DNA of 7,490 bases, taken from contig JAEDOB010000102.1 of the NCBI GenBank assembly GCA_016302225.1, forward strand, positions 1 to 7,490. The letters are read 5' to 3'. Source of the stretch: Oscillospiraceae bacterium (GTDB taxonomy: Bacteria; Bacillota; Clostridia; Oscillospirales; Ruminococcaceae). The position numbers were made by a program, and so were the translations under genes. This document shows, one piece after another, positions 1 to 5,178 of this stretch. Under the pieces are notes generated by a model, which was given only the letters and a program-made list of their open reading frames with translations, was not told where the DNA came from and did no database searches. Each line of letters starts with the position of its first letter. The first letter of the stretch is position 1.

Positions 1-48
1 AGCTGCTGCAAACCGCCGTCTGACAGCCAACACAAAACTAAATCTCAT
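1..48 (-). CDS. Possible start of a downstream gene, running off the left edge
   Basis: An ATG at 48 opens a frame of 16 codons that stays open to the window edge and begins MRFSFVLAVRRRFAAA. It starts 4 nt after the uppP stop codon, the spacing expected inside an operon, and no terminator separates it from uppP. There is no recognisable Shine-Dalgarno site upstream (the preceding bases are TTCGGTTGATTTT), and 16 residues are too few to assign a family. It could equally be chance open frame in the 3' flank of uppP. In Bacillus subtilis tepA lies close to spoIIIE, so an FtsK/SpoIIIE-type gene nearby would not be surprising, but nothing visible here shows it. Confidence 0.2.
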   Translation of the reverse strand, partial: MRFSFVLAVRRRFAAA

Positions 49-52
49 AAAA

Positions 53-925
53 TCAACCGAATATGTACTCGGGAATGGTCATACCCACACTCATCTCGAA
101 AAAGCCCACAGCAACGGTCAAAATTCCCAGAATAAGGGTGTAATATGCAAAAATTTTGAATTTACCGTCCTTAATAAGCCATTTCACCAGCTTAATAGCC
201 AGCAGACCCACCACAGCGGACACCACAAAGCCCACAGCCAGCGGCGCAGCCCGAACGGCTTCTTCACCGCCGCCCAGATCCTTCAGCTGAACGGCAGCGG
301 CGGCAAGAATTACGGGAATTCCCAGAATAAAGGAGTATTCCACCGCAGTTTCCCGCTTCATACCGCAGAAAAGCGCAGCCGAAATGGTCGAACCCGAGCG
401 GGAGATGCCCGGAACGAGAGCAATTCCCTGAAAAATGCCGATAGTCAGCGCATTGGGGACGGTTATTTTGTCAATATCCTTGTCATTTCCGCCAAATCGG
501 CAGCTTAAAAACAGTATCACCGAGGTGTACAGGAACGCAAAGCCCTCCACCGTAATGTCCCTGTCCTGCGCAATCCCGTCGAAAAAGTCCTTGAACAGGA
601 TAAAGCCGAACAGGGGCAGCAGGGAGATGATGATAAGCATTATCATACGGCGGTTCTCGTTCATTTTGCTCCACTTGAATTTCCCCGTAAACAGGTCTTT
701 CAGCAGCGAAAAGGCTTCAAGTATCAGCTGCCATATCCTATGGCGGAAGGCGATAAACACCGCAGCCAGCGTGCCCAGGTGCATTACAATGGAGGCTATC
801 CCCGCTTCTTCGCCGTTTATGCCGAAGAAATGCTGCACCAGCGAAAGATGTCCCGAGCTTGAAACGGGCAGAAACTCAGTCAAGCCCTGGACTATTCCTT
901 GGATTATTGCTTCGATAATTGTCAA
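53..925 (-). CDS. uppP: Undecaprenyl-diphosphatase UppP (BacA family)
   Basis: This integral membrane phosphatase converts undecaprenyl diphosphate to undecaprenyl phosphate, recycling the lipid carrier for peptidoglycan and other wall polymers; overproduction is known to give bacitracin resistance. The 290-residue length fits the family. Visible hallmarks are the N-terminal Q-x3-E motif (Q13, E17) followed by FLPVSSSGH (18-26), the MHLGTL segment near 48-53, and the second signature PGISRSGSTI (172-181) with its essential arginine. About eight hydrophobic segments are visible. The first acidic residue of the E-x3-E motif is Gln, a known variant. The start is a TTG: the frame is closed by a TAA at 941-943, and of the two TTG codons only the one at 925 sits 9 nt after GGAG (935-938); the one at 934 abuts it. 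It lies 39 nt downstream of the toxin gene with no terminator between. Confidence 0.95.
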   Translation of the reverse strand: MTIIEAIIQGIVQGLTEFLPVSSSGHLSLVQHFFGINGEEAGIASIVMHLGTLAAVFIAFRHRIWQLILEAFSLLKDLFTGKFKWSKMNENRRMIMLIIISLLPLFGFILFKDFFDGIAQDRDITVEGFAFLYTSVILFLSCRFGGNDKDIDKITVPNALTIGIFQGIALVPGISRSGSTISAALFCGMKRETAVEYSFILGIPVILAAAAVQLKDLGGGEEAVRAAPLAVGFVVSAVVGLLAIKLVKWLIKDGKFKIFAYYTLILGILTVAVGFFEMSVGMTIPEYIFG

Positions 926-934
926 AAATATCAA

Positions 935-938
935 CTCC
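935..938 (-). promoter_or_regulatory. Ribosome binding site that decides the uppP start
   Basis: GGAG on the minus strand lies 9 nt before the TTG at 925 and directly touches the alternative TTG at 934. The spacing favours 925. It sits just after an AT-rich 12-bp palindrome (ATTAATATTAAT, 940-951) in the toxin-uppP gap. Confidence 0.6.
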
Positions 939-964
939 GATTAATATTAATACTGAATATGTGC

Positions 965-1216
965 TTATTTATACACCTGTCCTCTGTTGTCGGCACTAGT
1001 AACAGTAACTGTCAAAATACCGTGGTCAACAGTATATATTACACGATAATCGCCGACACGCAGACGAAAATAACCATCGTGCCCCTTATACGACTTAATA
1101 TCACCATCATAAGGCAGCTTCATTATCGCTTCAAGTATGCGTTTCTGCTGCTTTGGCGGCTGTTTTTCTATGAATTTTTCCGCAGACTTTCTAATTACTA
1201 TTTTGTATTGTGTCAT
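965..1216 (-). CDS. RelE/ParE-superfamily toxin of a type II toxin-antitoxin system
   Basis: This 83-residue basic protein has the RelE-type layout: an N-terminal strand (YKIVIRKSAEKFIEK), a helical hairpin (residues 12-34), then the basic beta-sheet core YFRLRVGDYRVIY (49-61) and the C-terminal NRGQVYK (77-83). R51, R53, R58, R78 and Y82 occupy the places where RelE-family mRNA interferases carry their basic and aromatic active-site residues, so a ribosome-dependent mRNA endonuclease is the most likely activity; ParE-like gyrase inhibition cannot be excluded from sequence alone. The ATG overlaps the antitoxin TGA as ATGA (1213-1216), giving translational coupling, and AGGA lies 8 nt upstream. 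No frameshift or truncation is visible, so the toxin appears intact. Confidence 0.88.
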   Translation of the reverse strand: MTQYKIVIRKSAEKFIEKQPPKQQKRILEAIMKLPYDGDIKSYKGHDGYFRLRVGDYRVIYTVDHGILTVTVTSADNRGQVYK

Positions 1217-1431
1217 AAATCAATTCCTAGCCTTCTTGCAAAATCCTCAATAGGCTCGGCTTCGCTGTCGTCCGCTTCAGCTTCTGCTATCATTCTGAGC
1301 TCCTCTTCATCGGGCTCTATCTCCTCAACAGGCTTCACTCCCGACATTCCGCTGAGTATTACAATAAGCGCATCAAGCTGTTTTTCATCAAGCCTGTCAA
1401 TAAGACTGTATGCAAGCTCTCTTGTACTCAT
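1213..1431 (-). CDS. Antitoxin partner of the RelE/ParE-type toxin
   Basis: This 72-residue acidic protein is encoded immediately before the toxin and overlaps it by 4 nt. Residues 4-29 form an amphipathic helical stretch (RELAYSLIDRL...LDALIVILSGM) resembling the N-terminus of small Firmicutes antitoxins. Residues 36-63 are very rich in Glu and Asp and would suit wrapping a basic toxin, ending in an amphipathic helix (IEDFARRLGIDL). I see no clear ribbon-helix-helix, HTH or Phd DNA-binding motif, so autoregulation is not established. The start is firm: AAGGAGGT at 1438-1445 is an excellent Shine-Dalgarno site 6 nt before the ATG. Its role is inferred mainly from position, charge and size. 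Confidence 0.8.
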   Translation of the reverse strand: MSTRELAYSLIDRLDEKQLDALIVILSGMSGVKPVEEIEPDEEELRMIAEAEADDSEAEPIEDFARRLGIDL

Positions 1432-1437
1432 AGAGAT

Positions 1438-1445
1438 ACCTCCTT
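1438..1445 (-). promoter_or_regulatory. Strong Shine-Dalgarno site of the antitoxin gene
   Basis: AAGGAGGT is followed by 6 nt and then ATG. The toxin has only AGGA, so the antitoxin is expected to be translated more strongly than the toxin, as toxin-antitoxin operons usually need. Confidence 0.7.
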
Positions 1446-1462
1446 GAATGATTGGTTATTTC

Positions 1463-1473
1463 TATAATTTATA
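1463..1473 (-). promoter_or_regulatory. AT-rich inverted repeat upstream of the antitoxin; possible operator or -10 region
   Basis: The 62-nt gap between tepA and the antitoxin holds TATAA-A-TTATA, a 5-bp-arm inverted repeat about 32 nt before the antitoxin start. It contains TATAAA, which could act as a -10 element, but there is no good -35 hexamer 16-18 nt upstream. It could be a toxin-antitoxin autoregulatory site, a weak promoter, or just AT-rich spacer. Confidence 0.2.
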
Positions 1474-1493
1474 TTACCGAATCCCCCGAAAAA

Positions 1494-2225
1494 TCACGCC
1501 TTGTCGGTATATCTCGGCTCCGACTGCTCTATCATTTCATAAAGCGCATCAATAGCGTCCGAAAGACCGCCCAGACTGTCGATAAGCCCCTCTTTTACAG
1601 CATCCCGACCGTCCAGAGTAGTGCCCACATCAAGGACAAGCTGCTTGTTGTTCATCATCAGGCTGCGGAACCGTTCGGCGGAAATTTTGCTGTTTCGGGT
1701 GACAAAATCGGTTATCCTCTCCTGAATTTTGTCGAAATAATTAAGCGTCTGAGGAACGCCCAGCACCAGACCGTTCATTCTCACAGGGTGAATTGTCATT
1801 GTCGCCGACGGCACAATAAACGACCGTTTCGCCGAAACAGCCAGCGGAACACCGATAGAGTGTCCCCCGCCCACGACCACCGAAACGGTAGGCGTTTTCA
1901 TTCCCGAAATAAGCTCGGCAATGGCAAGCCCCGCCTCCACGTCCCCGCCGACAGTGTTCAGGATTATCACCAGCCCCTCAATGGAGCGGTCCTGCTCTAT
2001 GGCAACCAGCGCAGGGATAATGTGCTCATACTTGGTAGTCTTGTCGGAGGGCGGCAGAATATAGTGCCCCTCTATCTGCCCGATTATGGTCAGGCAGTGG
2101 ATAAGATGCTTTGCGTCCGAGGACATGACCTGCCCCATTTTTTCGATAAGCTCCGCCTTGTCAAGCTCCTGCTGAACGGGTGTGTCGGAATTTTCGTTTT
2201 CTCTTTTTTCGTTTGTATCGCTCAT
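1494..2225 (-). CDS. tepA: TepA-type ClpP-family protease (translocation-enhancing protein)
   Basis: This 243-residue protein has the ClpP/crotonase fold as found in Bacillus TepA (YmfB). After a charged, probably disordered N-terminus (1-30), the core shows the oxyanion-type loop NTVGGDVEAG (90-99), the serine nucleophile region GGGHSIGVP (119-127, S123) and the histidine in MTIHPV (143-148, H146), matching the Ser and His positions of ClpP. No signal peptide or membrane segment is seen, so it should be cytosolic. Bacillus TepA was linked to preprotein translocation and may degrade signal peptides; the substrate here is unknown. It lacks the usual ClpP context of clpX or tig. The ATG is preceded by GAGGT (2233-2237) at 7 nt, and a perfect sigma-A promoter lies upstream. 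No clear terminator follows before the antitoxin. Confidence 0.9.
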   Translation of the reverse strand: MSDTNEKRENENSDTPVQQELDKAELIEKMGQVMSSDAKHLIHCLTIIGQIEGHYILPPSDKTTKYEHIIPALVAIEQDRSIEGLVIILNTVGGDVEAGLAIAELISGMKTPTVSVVVGGGHSIGVPLAVSAKRSFIVPSATMTIHPVRMNGLVLGVPQTLNYFDKIQERITDFVTRNSKISAERFRSLMMNNKQLVLDVGTTLDGRDAVKEGLIDSLGGLSDAIDALYEMIEQSEPRYTDKA

Positions 2226-2292
2226 AATATCTACCTCGCAAAATGAAATTTATTAGTATCATCTTGCATTTGGAGATAAATATACATTATAT

Positions 2293-2320
2293 ATTATACC
2301 ACTTTTAAGGAATTTGTCAA
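2293..2320 (-). promoter_or_regulatory. Sigma-A promoter with consensus hexamers for the tepA unit
   Basis: TTGACA (2315-2320) and TATAAT (2293-2298) both match the vegetative consensus at 6 of 6 positions, with a 16-bp spacer. The upstream bases (2340-2390) are AT-rich. Transcription should start near 2286, giving a leader of about 60 nt before the tepA ATG. It is by far the clearest promoter in the window and is expected to drive tepA and, in the absence of a terminator, the toxin-antitoxin pair and uppP. Confidence 0.85.
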
Positions 2321-2389
2321 CAAGCTGAACAAAGGTTTTATGCCTGAAAATTCATTTTAATAATTTATCCATTTATAGACAGTTACAAT

Positions 2390-2425
2390 AAAAAGCCTTA
2401 CAACCGACTTAACGACTGTAAGACT
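2390..2425 (-). terminator. Intrinsic terminator of the bioY-DUF1284 unit
   Basis: Arms AGTCTTACA (2417-2425) and TGTAAGGCT (2394-2402) form a 9-bp stem with one G-U pair. The 3' arm is followed by a T-run on the minus strand (2390-2394). The upstream arm and loop contain the last codons and the TAA of the DUF1284 gene (stop at 2409-2411). The reverse orientation has TTTT after the stem, so weak termination of plus-strand transcripts is possible too. Confidence 0.8.
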
Positions 2426-2798
2426 TTTCTCCGCAAATATAAAACCACTGACAATCTCCGCAGACCTCCGACAGCCTGCCTGCGGAAATTATCCTATGGA
2501 AAACGGTATCACGAAAATCCGACCGGCGGACAATATCTCCCGCCGATAGCCCGCACATTTCCAGCACAGCATTGTCATATCGTGCAACTTTGTCGGAGCT
2601 TTCACATATATGTGTCCTATTATTGGGACAGTTTGCGCAAATAATATCCTCCCCGACTGTCAGGATAATTTCGGGGTCGTCAGTTTCAAGCATCTCAATG
2701 ACATCTGCCATATTCCGCACAAAATCTCCGCTGTAACCCTTCCCCTCGAAAAACGCCGTACAAAGTCCGTGATGGGGACGCAGCTTATAACTTGACAT
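2409..2798 (-). CDS. DUF1284 family cysteine-rich protein, possibly metal or Fe-S binding
   Basis: This 129-residue protein starts with the DUF1284 signature LRPHHGLC (6-13), followed by FFEGKGYS (16-23). It has eight cysteines: C13, C54, C57, C65, C82, C113, C116 and C122. The groupings C-x2-C-x7-C (54-65) and C-x2-C-x5-C (113-122) look like ligands for an iron-sulfur cluster or zinc. No membrane segment or signal peptide is seen, so it is probably cytosolic. The function of the family is not known to me. The start lies inside the 3' end of bioY (14-nt overlap) with AGGA about 4 nt upstream, suggesting translational coupling to the biotin transporter. Length and start look complete. Confidence 0.88.
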   Translation of the reverse strand: MSSYKLRPHHGLCTAFFEGKGYSGDFVRNMADVIEMLETDDPEIILTVGEDIICANCPNNRTHICESSDKVARYDNAVLEMCGLSAGDIVRRSDFRDTVFHRIISAGRLSEVCGDCQWFYICGEKSYSR

Positions 2799-3354
2799 AT
2801 TTTCCTAGCCTCTTTGTCAGCAGTATCGCCAACGCCATTTTCAGCAGATCGGGGATAATGAACGGGAAAACGCACCAAGTAAGAGCCGTCCAAAGTCCGA
2901 TAGCTTCGTTGTTTCTCGTGTAAACTATCATAAACCATACAGTTCCGAAGGCGTAGCACAGGATAAGCCCCAGCACCATTGCCGCCGCCATAACAGGCAG
3001 CTTTTCGCCAAACAGCGAGGTCAGCAGCCAATACGCCATAGCCAGAAAGAGAAATCCGATGATATATCCGCCCGTTGCGCCCAGCAGCGCGCCTATTCCG
3101 TGAGAAAAGCCCGCAAATACGGGTATTCCCACTGCGCCCAGCAGTATGTACACCAAAACGGAAAGCGTTCCCCTCTTGCCCCCAAGCATTCCCACAGCGC
3201 AGAAAACGCCGAAGGTTTGCAGGGTAAATGGAACCGTTGTGGGGATTGATATCCACGAACAAACAGCAATAATCACTGCAAACATAGCAATATATACCAT
3301 TTCTTTTACGGATAATTTGAATTTTTGTTCTTTAACAACCTTTGTTTCGCTCAT
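2785..3354 (-). CDS. bioY: Biotin ECF transporter S-component BioY
   Basis: BioY is the membrane substrate-binding subunit for high-affinity biotin uptake, working with an energy-coupling module (EcfT and two ATPases). The 189-residue product has about six hydrophobic segments and the BioY signatures PFTLQTFGV (42-50), GIPVFAGF (76-83), GALLGATGGYIIGF (88-101) and the conserved PDLLK with its lysine (168-172). No ecfA, ecfT or biotin synthesis gene is adjacent, so it probably shares a general coupling module encoded elsewhere. The ATG at 3354 is preceded by AGAGGCGA (3361-3368). The frame extends upstream to a TTG at 3453, but that extension lacks a ribosome site and covers the likely promoter. 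It overlaps the DUF1284 gene by 14 nt. Confidence 0.94.
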   Translation of the reverse strand: MSETKVVKEQKFKLSVKEMVYIAMFAVIIAVCSWISIPTTVPFTLQTFGVFCAVGMLGGKRGTLSVLVYILLGAVGIPVFAGFSHGIGALLGATGGYIIGFLFLAMAYWLLTSLFGEKLPVMAAAMVLGLILCYAFGTVWFMIVYTRNNEAIGLWTALTWCVFPFIIPDLLKMALAILLTKRLGKYVKL

Positions 3355-3360
3355 AAAAAA

Positions 3361-3368
3361 TCGCCTCT
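3361..3368 (-). promoter_or_regulatory. Ribosome binding site that decides the bioY start
   Basis: AGAGGCGA precedes the ATG at 3354, with the GAGG core 9 nt away. It supports the 189-residue product rather than a version extended by 33 residues. Confidence 0.65.
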
Positions 3369-3388
3369 GTTTGAAAACTATTTGACGG

Positions 3389-3418
3389 ATAATATCGACG
3401 TTTTTCCCGAAATAACAA
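3389..3418 (-). promoter_or_regulatory. Candidate promoter of the bioY-DUF1284 unit
   Basis: TTGTTA (3413-3418, 4 of 6 matches) and TATTAT (3389-3394, 5 of 6) are separated by 18 bp and lie just upstream of the bioY ribosome site. A promoter is required here because a terminator closes the preceding operon at 3507-3546. An alternative is TTGTCA-N16-TGTTAT slightly upstream. I see no convincing BirA-type palindrome or riboswitch in the 150-nt gap. Confidence 0.35.
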
Positions 3419-3506
3419 TATCTGCAGCTATGTTGACAATTTGCGGGACACAATTGAAAAAGTTAAAAATTGCCTTTTTCCTCCGTCACAGTTATTAGAT
3501 TAACAC

Positions 3507-3546
3507 AAAAAACGGCAATTGTCAACAGAAAATCGACAATCGCCGT
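3507..3546 (-). terminator. Intrinsic terminator closing the pyrimidine operon
   Basis: Arms ACGGCGATTGTC (3535-3546) and GACAATTGCCGT (3512-3523) form a 12-bp stem with a single G-U pair and an 11-nt loop, followed directly by a run of T on the minus strand (3507-3512). It lies 53 nt after the phosphatase stop codon and separates this operon from bioY. Confidence 0.9.
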
Positions 3547-3562
3547 AATTTAACCTTTTATG

Positions 3563-3581
3563 CCGATTTTGTTCAAATCGG
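3563..3581 (-). repeat. Hairpin without U-tract upstream of the operon terminator
   Basis: CCGATTT and AAATCGG form a perfect 7-bp stem with loop GAACA, 17 nt upstream of the terminator stem. No T-run follows, so it is not itself a classical terminator. It could help fold or protect the 3' end of the transcript. Confidence 0.45.
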
Positions 3582-3598
3582 ACATTGTATGGAAACAT

Positions 3599-4258
3599 TT
3601 ACTTGCTCTTAATGCACCACTTAGACGCCGCCAGCGTAGACAGATCCCCCGTAAGATGGTCGGCATTGTTCTTGAAAATTATCCTCGGAACGAAATTCTC
3701 GTCATATTCCGCATAGGAAACCGCCGTGTTGTCCGACCAGCCAACGTCCTTCAAATGGGTGATGTCGTCGCCGTTTGCATAGCAAAGATAGTTCCGCAGC
3801 GCACAGCCGTGGGACACAATAACTATGGTCTTTCCCTCATTTTCACGAACTATCTTGTCAACGGTTTTCTTCATTCGCTCGAAAACCTCGGTCATTTTCT
3901 CGCCGTTTTCGGGGGAAAACTCCCACATTCTGTTCACCCATTGGTCGTATTCCACGGGATATTTTTCGGGCAGATCAGCCCATGCGACACCCTCCCAGAC
4001 GCCGCCGTTTATCTCCATAAGACCGTCGTCGAAGTGTATCTCCTTGTGATGATACCGATTTATGGCTTCTGCCGTGGAAACTGTCCGTTTTAACGGACTG
4101 CTGTAAATTTCATCAAAGGAAATTTCCCGAAAACGCTCGGCTAAGCATTCCAACTGCCGCCTGCCCTTTTCGGAAACCTCCGTGTTGATTCGTCCCTGAA
4201 AAAACTCCTTGACATTTCCCTCAGCTTCGGCGTGACGGACAAAATATACCTTGACCAT
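3599..4258 (-). CDS. Histidine phosphatase family protein (phosphoglycerate mutase-like)
   Basis: This 219-residue member of the phosphoglycerate mutase-like superfamily has the N-terminal catalytic motif VRHAEAEGN (7-15; R8, and H9 as the phospho-acceptor), SSPLKRT with R58 (53-59), the acidic MEINGGVWEG (81-90, likely general acid E82) and VSHG (148-151, second catalytic H150). All expected catalytic residues are present, so it should be an active phosphatase or mutase; the substrate cannot be read from sequence. It follows pyrD by 5 nt and is the last gene before the terminator, so it is co-transcribed with pyrimidine genes. The ATG at 4258 is preferred over the GTG at 4270, which lies within pyrD; the ribosome site before the ATG is weak (TAAGAG, close to the start). 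Confidence 0.88.
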   Translation of the reverse strand: MVKVYFVRHAEAEGNVKEFFQGRINTEVSEKGRRQLECLAERFREISFDEIYSSPLKRTVSTAEAINRYHHKEIHFDDGLMEINGGVWEGVAWADLPEKYPVEYDQWVNRMWEFSPENGEKMTEVFERMKKTVDKIVRENEGKTIVIVSHGCALRNYLCYANGDDITHLKDVGWSDNTAVSYAEYDENFVPRIIFKNNADHLTGDLSTLAASKWCIKSK

Positions 4259-4263
4259 ATCTC

Positions 4264-5178
4264 TTACCACGGCTTGACCGTGCCAACAATTTCCGAAATA
4301 TTGGAGATCTTCTGCTCGTCACAGTAATTCTCCAGACCGTCAATTATCTTCACAGCCGCATAGGGGTCGGCAAACAGCGCAGCACCCACCTGAACAAGTG
4401 ACGCACCCGCCATCATCATCTCGGCAGCGTCCTCCCATGAGGACACACCGCCCATTCCGCAGACGGGTATCTTCACGGCATTTGCAACCTGCCAAACCAT
4501 TCTCACCGCCACGGGAAATACCGCAGGACCCGACAGTCCGCCCACGTTGTTATGCAGAATGGGACGGCGTGTTTTCAGGTCAATTCTCATTCCGAGGAGC
4601 GTGTTTATAAGGGAAACCGCGTCCGCACCCTCCGCCTCGACCGCCTTTGCAATGTCAACAATTGACGTAACATTGGGGGACAGCTTCATCATCACAGGCT
4701 TGGAGGTCGCACGTCTGACCGCCCTAGTGACCGCCGCCGCACCGTCACAGGTAACGCCGAAGGCAACGCCGCCCTCCTTGACGTTGGGGCAGGAAATATT
4801 TACCTCTATCATATCAACATCGGACTTGTCTATCAAAGCGGCAATTTCGCCGTATTCTTCCACATTTGCACCCGCAACATTGGCAATAACCACCGTGTCC
4901 TTAGTCTTGAGATTGGGCAGTTCAACATTCAGAAAATGTTCAACACCGGGGTTTTGCAAACCAACGGAATTAAGCATACCCGACGGTGTTTCCGCAATTC
5001 TCGGAGCGGAATTGCCGTTTCTCGGCTTCAAGGTCGTACCCTTGACGGAAATGCCGCCCAGCTTGGACAAGGGGAAAAACTTCTCATATTCCCGACCGTA
5101 GCCGAACGCTCCCGAAGCGGGAACTATGGGGTTTTTGAACTGAACCCCCGCAAAATTTACCGCAAGCCTCTCACTCAT
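4264..5178 (-). CDS. pyrD: Dihydroorotate dehydrogenase, class 1B catalytic subunit
   Basis: PyrD oxidises dihydroorotate to orotate on FMN, the fourth step of UMP synthesis. The 304-residue length is typical of class 1. Visible motifs are NPIVPASGAFGYG (16-28), KGTTLKPR (46-53), NSVGLQNPG (70-78), NISCPN with the catalytic base C130 (127-132), KLSPNV (165-170), INTLLGM (191-197), GGLSGPAV (213-220) and the FMN-phosphate region GMGGVSSWEDA (241-251). Class 1B is assigned because pyrK lies directly upstream, implying an alpha2-beta2 complex that passes electrons to NAD+. The start at 5178 is fixed by AAAGGAGGTG at 5186-5195; it overlaps the end of pyrK by 8 nt, so the subunits are translationally coupled. 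It probably acts in the cytosol. Confidence 0.96.
   Translation of the reverse strand: MSERLAVNFAGVQFKNPIVPASGAFGYGREYEKFFPLSKLGGISVKGTTLKPRNGNSAPRIAETPSGMLNSVGLQNPGVEHFLNVELPNLKTKDTVVIANVAGANVEEYGEIAALIDKSDVDMIEVNISCPNVKEGGVAFGVTCDGAAAVTRAVRRATSKPVMMKLSPNVTSIVDIAKAVEAEGADAVSLINTLLGMRIDLKTRRPILHNNVGGLSGPAVFPVAVRMVWQVANAVKIPVCGMGGVSSWEDAAEMMMAGASLVQVGAALFADPYAAVKIIDGLENYCDEQKISNISEIVGTVKPW

Noticed and set aside
435..1447. Two overlapping plus-strand open frames opposite uppP and the toxin-antitoxin pair
   Set aside because: They run antisense to well-supported genes, are Ser/Ile-rich low-complexity translations, and show no start signals.
1452..2246. Long plus-strand open frame of 264 codons opposite tepA
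   Set aside because: It is antisense to a gene with clear ClpP-family motifs, its translation is rich in His, Arg and Asn with no recognisable domain, and it has no promoter or ribosome site.
3355..3453. Upstream extension of bioY with a Cys-rich start (CPANCQHSCRYCYFGKN)
   Set aside because: The cysteine cluster looks like a radical-SAM or Fe-S motif, but the extension begins at a TTG without a ribosome site, covers the likely promoter, and the family N-terminus begins at the ATG at 3354.
3355..3506. Biotin riboregulator or BirA operator upstream of bioY
   Set aside because: TTGTCAAC near 3428-3435 and GTTGACAA near 3519-3526 look like half-sites, but they are about 80 nt apart and the second belongs to the terminator stem. 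No properly spaced palindrome was found.
3560..4093. Plus-strand open frame opposite the histidine phosphatase gene
   Set aside because: Shadow of a gene with complete catalytic motifs; no ribosome site, and it begins across the operon terminator region.
4547..5101. Plus-strand open frame opposite pyrD
   Set aside because: Antisense shadow with Ser/Thr/Ala-rich composition and no family resemblance.
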